In this document: piece by piece, positions 1-5,014 of the stretch
Layout of the letters: every line of letters starts with the position of its first letter
How positions within the stretch are numbered: position 1 is the first letter of the stretch
Assembly: GCA_039920165.1 (NCBI GenBank)
Contig: JBDSEG010000422.1
Location: forward strand, 1-5,014
Source: JBDSEG01 sp039920165
Lineage (GTDB): Bacteria; Pseudomonadota; Gammaproteobacteria; Burkholderiales; Burkholderiaceae_C
DNA: 5,014 bases
Reading direction: 5' to 3'
Made by a program: the position numbers and the translations under genes
Notes under the pieces: generated by a model
What the model was told of the DNA's origin: nothing
The model's input: only the letters and a program-made list of their open reading frames with translations
Database searches by the model: none

Positions 1-2339
<2,339 letters not shown>

Positions 2340-2405
2340 AACCGCACCGTGCCTGTGCTCGAGCGACTGCACTAAACTGGCTTCGAGAGTTCACCGAACC
2401 ACGCA

Positions 2406-2437
2406 CGCCGCCGAGATTTCGGCGGCGGCTTTCTTTT
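2406..2437 (+). terminator. Intrinsic terminator between carB and greA (greA leader)
   Basis: CGCCGCCGA (2406-2414) pairs with TCGGCGGCG (2419-2427) in a perfect 9-bp stem with a four-base GATT loop. A GC dinucleotide and the T-rich run TTTCTTTT (2430-2437) follow. This is the classic form of a Rho-independent terminator on the plus strand; there is no matching A-rich run on the left, so it should not work in the other direction. It can end the carB transcript, but it lies only 22 bp before the greA start codon. Any greA transcript starting upstream must therefore read through it, which makes it a possible attenuator of greA as well. The stem does not include the greA ribosome-binding site. 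Confidence 0.75.
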
Positions 2438-2459
2438 CGCTACAAGGATTCACCACGCC

Positions 2460-2936
2460 ATGGCCACCATTCCCCTCACGCGGCGCGGCGCCGAGAAGCT
2501 GCGCGACGAGCTGGCCCGCCTGAAGGGCGTCGAGCGCCATGCCGTGATCCAGGCAATCTCGGAAGCGCGCGCGCAGGGCGATCTTTCCGAGAACGCCGAG
2601 TACGAGGCCGCGAAGGACAAGCAGGGCTTCATCGAGGGCCGCATCCTCGAGGTCGAAGGCAAGCTCGCGGCGGCGCAGATCATCGATCCAGCCAGCTTGA
2701 ACGCCGAAGGTCAGGTCGTCTTCGGCGCGACGGTCGACCTGGAGGACGAGGACAGCGGCGCGAAGGTGCGCTACCAGATCGTCGGCGACGACGAGGCCGA
2801 CCTCAAGCAGGGCCTGATCTCGATCAGCTCGCCGATTGCACGCGCGATGATCGGCAAATCGGCCGGCGAGGTGGCGGAAGTCCAGGCGCCCGGCGGGCTG
2901 CGGCACTACGAGATCATCGGCGTGCGCTACGTCTGA
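2460..2936 (+). CDS. greA: Transcript cleavage factor GreA
   Basis: GreA inserts its N-terminal coiled coil into the secondary channel of RNA polymerase and stimulates cleavage of the 3' end of backtracked RNA, so that stalled complexes restart. At 158 residues it has the normal family length. Residues 1 to about 76 form the antiparallel coiled coil. Its tip carries the signature GDLSENAEYEAAK with Asp41 and Glu44, the acidic pair that acts with the catalytic metal in the polymerase. Residues about 80-158 form the FKBP-like globular domain, including KVRYQIVGDDEADLKQGLIS and ending HYEIIGVRYV. The ATG start gives the usual MATIPLT opening. A weak AAGGA ribosome-binding site lies at 2444-2448, 11 nt before the start, slightly longer than ideal. 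The gene is separated from carB by a terminator, so it probably has its own promoter or depends on readthrough. It converges on yhbY with 10 bp between stops. GreB is excluded as unlikely because the sequence and opening follow GreA closely. Confidence 0.97.
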   Translation: MATIPLTRRGAEKLRDELARLKGVERHAVIQAISEARAQGDLSENAEYEAAKDKQGFIEGRILEVEGKLAAAQIIDPASLNAEGQVVFGATVDLEDEDSGAKVRYQIVGDDEADLKQGLISISSPIARAMIGKSAGEVAEVQAPGGLRHYEIIGVRYV

Positions 2937-2946
2937 GGGCCGCGGC

Positions 2947-3423
2947 TCAGCTTTGCTGGGCGGACTTCTTGATGCTGGTCGTGCGCTTGCGGGCGCGCTT
3001 CAATTCGCCGCCCGCGGCGATGCGCATATTGCCGACAACGCGGATTTTCTTGACCTGGGCGCGGTGGTTGCCGCTTTTTGAAAACTTGAGGATCTTGACC
3101 ACCTTTGGGCCCGGCATGCGGTCCTCGCGCACCACCTTTTCCTTCGCAACCGGCGGGCGCCACAGGACGAGCAGCTTGCCGATATGCTGGATCGGCGCGG
3201 CACCGAGCGACTCGGCGAGTTGCATCAGCGCCGCTTCGCGTGCCATGCGATCTTCGCTAGCCACGCGTACCTTGACCAGTCCGTGAACTGCAAGGGCCGC
3301 GTCGACTTCCCTCGTCACTGCCTCGGTCAGGCCGTCGTTGCCGATCATCACGACCGGATCCACATGGTGCGCATCGGCGCGCTTTTCCTTGCGCTGCGCG
3401 GGTGTGAGTTGGATCGCGGTCAT
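2947..3423 (-). CDS. yhbY: YhbY family ribosome-assembly RNA-binding protein with basic C-terminal extension
   Basis: This is a single CRS1-YhbY (CRM) domain protein; E. coli YhbY binds precursors of the 50S subunit. Residues about 6-91 form the domain: LTPAQRKEKRADAHHVDPVV, then MIGNDGLTEAV with the conserved GxxG RNA-binding loop (Gly28-Gly31), then a helix, LVKVRVASEDR, and IQHIGKLLVLWRP at the end. The product is 158 residues, while E. coli YhbY has about 97. The extra 67 residues (92-158) hold 20 Lys or Arg against 4 acidic residues and look like an additional RNA-binding tail. The start is placed at the ATG at 3423 because the domain begins immediately after it and no upstream ATG, GTG or TTG is in frame nearby. 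The only purine-rich run, AGGA, ends two bases before the ATG, too close for a normal ribosome-binding site. The gene is divergent from rlmE with a 20-bp gap, and no clear terminator follows its stop. Confidence 0.92.
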   Translation of the reverse strand: MTAIQLTPAQRKEKRADAHHVDPVVMIGNDGLTEAVTREVDAALAVHGLVKVRVASEDRMAREAALMQLAESLGAAPIQHIGKLLVLWRPPVAKEKVVREDRMPGPKVVKILKFSKSGNHRAQVKKIRVVGNMRIAAGGELKRARKRTTSIKKSAQQS

Positions 3424-3428
3424 GGTCC

Positions 3429-3435
3429 TATTATC
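3429..3435. promoter_or_regulatory. Candidate overlapping divergent -10 elements for yhbY and rlmE
   Basis: The 20-bp gap between the two ATG codons contains TATTATC. On the plus strand TATTAT (3429-3434) matches the TATAAT consensus at five of six positions. On the minus strand GATAAT (3435-3430) also matches five of six. With normal -10 to +1 spacing, the plus start would fall near 3441-3444 and the minus start at 3423, on or within three bases of each start codon. No convincing -35 at 16-18 bp is visible on either side: TTGGAT at 3409-3414 (plus) and TTGAAC at 3455-3450 (minus) each give only 14 bp. The two promoters, if real, share bases and could not be occupied at once. The AT-rich core stands out against GC-rich surroundings, but its function is inferred. 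Confidence 0.45.
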
Positions 3436-3443
3436 GGCCCGGC

Positions 3444-4142
3444 ATGAAAGTTCAAACCAAAAGCAAGAAGGTCAACAAGGCTTGGCTGAACGACCACCTG
3501 AATGACCCGTACGTGAAGATGGCGCAGCGCGAGGGCTACCGCGCTCGCGCCGCCTACAAGTTAAAGGAGATCGACGAGACGCTGCATCTGTTGCGCCCCG
3601 GGCAGGTGGTGGTCGATCTCGGTGCCGCGCCCGGCGCCTGGAGCCAGTATGTGCGCAGGCGATTCGCGCCGAAGGAGGGCGGGACCGGCGGCGCGGCGGT
3701 GGGCGCACTGAACGGCTCCATCCTCGCGCTCGACCTGCTGCCGTTCGAGCCGATCGAGGGTGTCGTCGTCGTCGAGGGCGACTTTCGCGAAGACGAGGTG
3801 GCGCAGCGGCTGGCGGCGGCGCTCGCTGGCCGCAAGGTCGACGTGCTGCTGTCGGACATGGCGCCGAATTTGTCGGGCATCGAAAGTTCGGACGCCGCCC
3901 GCATGGCCGACCTGGTCGAACTGGCCGTCGATTTCGCAAGCCGCCACCTGGCCCCCGACGGCGCGCTGGTGTGCAAGGTATTCCACGGCAGCGGCTACAG
4001 CCAATTGGTCAAGCTGTTTAAGAACTCCTTTCGAACCGTCAAGCCCATCAAGCCAAAAGCTTCGCGCGACAAGTCGGCCGAAACCTTCCTCGCGGGCATC
4101 GGTCTCAAGTCCAGTTCTTCCATACCCGATACCGAGGTGTGA
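3444..4142 (+). CDS. rlmE: 23S rRNA (uridine-2'-O)-methyltransferase RlmE (FtsJ/RrmJ)
   Basis: RlmE uses S-adenosylmethionine to methylate the 2'-OH of U2552 in the A-loop of 23S rRNA during late assembly of the 50S subunit. The protein has 232 residues. The FtsJ Rossmann fold is clear: VVVDLGAAPGAWSQYV (56-70) is the SAM-binding motif I, DLLPFEPI follows, then VEGDFRED, VDVLLSDMAPNLSG and ALVCKVFHGSGYSQL. The catalytic K-D-K-E tetrad is complete at Lys39, Asp138, Lys178 and Glu213, by alignment with E. coli Lys38, Asp124, Lys164 and Glu199. A Gly/Ala-rich insert of about 13 residues lies around 75-92, between motif I and the next strand, and a short Ser-rich tail (223-232) follows the last conserved segment. 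The ATG at 3444 is the only start in the open frame upstream of the conserved W14-L15 region, and no ribosome-binding site precedes it. ftsH follows after 126 bp, a common arrangement. Confidence 0.97.
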   Translation: MKVQTKSKKVNKAWLNDHLNDPYVKMAQREGYRARAAYKLKEIDETLHLLRPGQVVVDLGAAPGAWSQYVRRRFAPKEGGTGGAAVGALNGSILALDLLPFEPIEGVVVVEGDFREDEVAQRLAAALAGRKVDVLLSDMAPNLSGIESSDAARMADLVELAVDFASRHLAPDGALVCKVFHGSGYSQLVKLFKNSFRTVKPIKPKASRDKSAETFLAGIGLKSSSSIPDTEV

Positions 4143-4186
4143 CAGACCTTGCGCGGCGCGCGGATACGCCGCCAGGGGCAGGTCGG

Positions 4187-4202
4187 TTGACTTCATTAAA
4201 AT
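4187..4202 (+). promoter_or_regulatory. ftsH: Possible ftsH promoter elements
   Basis: The 126-bp gap between rlmE and ftsH holds TTGACT (4187-4192, five of six to a -35 consensus) and TAAAAT (4197-4202, five of six to a -10 consensus). They are only 4 bp apart, so they cannot form one sigma-70 promoter together, and neither has a good partner at 16-18 bp. A heat-shock-type reading pairs GTTGAC (4186-4191) with CCGCAAAT (4206-4213) at 14 bp spacing; this resembles the sigma-32 layout but matches its -10 poorly. E. coli ftsH is heat-inducible through sigma-32, which makes that option reasonable in principle. I give this only as the most promoter-like stretch in the gap. Confidence 0.22.
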
Positions 4203-4221
4203 CGGCCGCAAATGCGTTGAC

Positions 4222-4247
4222 GGCCGGGACGCATCCTGTTTCCGGCC
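4222..4247 (+). other. Hairpin in the predicted ftsH mRNA leader
   Basis: GGCCGG (4222-4227) pairs with CCGGCC (4242-4247), and a G-U and an A-U pair (4228-4229 with 4240-4241) extend the stem to 8 bp around a ten-base loop. There is no T-rich run after it, so it is not an intrinsic terminator. It ends ten bases before the ftsH ribosome-binding site and leaves that site free. A competing six-bp stem, GCCGGG (4223-4228) with CCCGGC (4246-4251), is also possible. In GC-rich DNA such stems also arise by chance. Confidence 0.35.
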
Positions 4248-4257
4248 CGGCTTGCAA

Positions 4258-4262
4258 AAGGA
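4258..4262 (+). promoter_or_regulatory. ftsH: Ribosome-binding site of ftsH
   Basis: AAGGA, within the run AAAAGGA (4256-4262), sits six bases before the GTG at 4269. This is ideal spacing, is the best ribosome-binding site in the window, and settles the choice of GTG as the ftsH start. The ATG at 4280 is in another frame. Confidence 0.85.
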
Positions 4263-4268
4263 TACGCG

Positions 4269-5014
<746 letters not shown>

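Noticed and set aside
2945..2961. Hairpin GCTCAGC-TTT-GCTGGGC as a terminator for greA or yhbY
   Set aside because: The stem is seven pairs including a G-T, and no proper T-rich run follows on either strand. The evidence is too weak to list it as a terminator.
4153..4172. Hairpin GCGGCG / CGCCGC just after the rlmE stop as a terminator
   Set aside because: It has six pairs with an eight-base loop and no T-rich run, so it is not a Rho-independent terminator. Such stems are common at this GC content.

Overview
This is a GC-rich window of ordinary chromosomal housekeeping genes, in the order carB (3' part) > greA > < yhbY | rlmE > ftsH (5' part). The carB-greA-yhbY-rlmE-ftsH order, the protein sequences (for example the YVKMAQREGYRARAAYKLKEID stretch in RlmE and the MNNQWFSK start of FtsH) and the high GC content all point to a betaproteobacterium, probably in or near Burkholderiales or Rhodocyclales. 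The sequence alone does not fix the genus. I see no mobile element, CRISPR array, tRNA, rRNA gene or defence gene, and no sign of recent transfer.

Layout: positions 1-2339 hold the last 778 codons of carB, the large subunit of carbamoyl phosphate synthetase, which feeds pyrimidine and arginine synthesis. A 120-bp gap follows, containing a good intrinsic terminator (2406-2437) only 22 bp before the greA start. greA (2460-2936) encodes the transcript-cleavage factor. It converges on yhbY (2947-3423, minus strand), an RNA-binding ribosome-assembly protein, with 10 bp between the stop codons. yhbY and rlmE (3444-4142, plus strand) diverge from a gap of only 20 bp, which carries one AT-rich core readable as a -10 element in both directions. 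After rlmE, a 126-bp gap with promoter-like elements and a leader hairpin precedes ftsH. ftsH starts at a GTG at 4269 behind a strong ribosome-binding site and runs off the right edge.

Functional themes: apart from carB, the genes serve the gene-expression machinery and its quality control. GreA rescues stalled RNA polymerase, YhbY and RlmE act on the large ribosomal subunit, and FtsH degrades membrane and regulatory proteins. rlmE and ftsH are neighbours in many proteobacteria and can be co-transcribed.

I did not find a previously undescribed system. The points most worth a second look are non-coding: the very tight yhbY/rlmE divergent region, which predicts leaderless or nearly leaderless mRNAs for both genes, and the greA leader terminator, which could produce a short leader RNA like GraL of E. 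coli.
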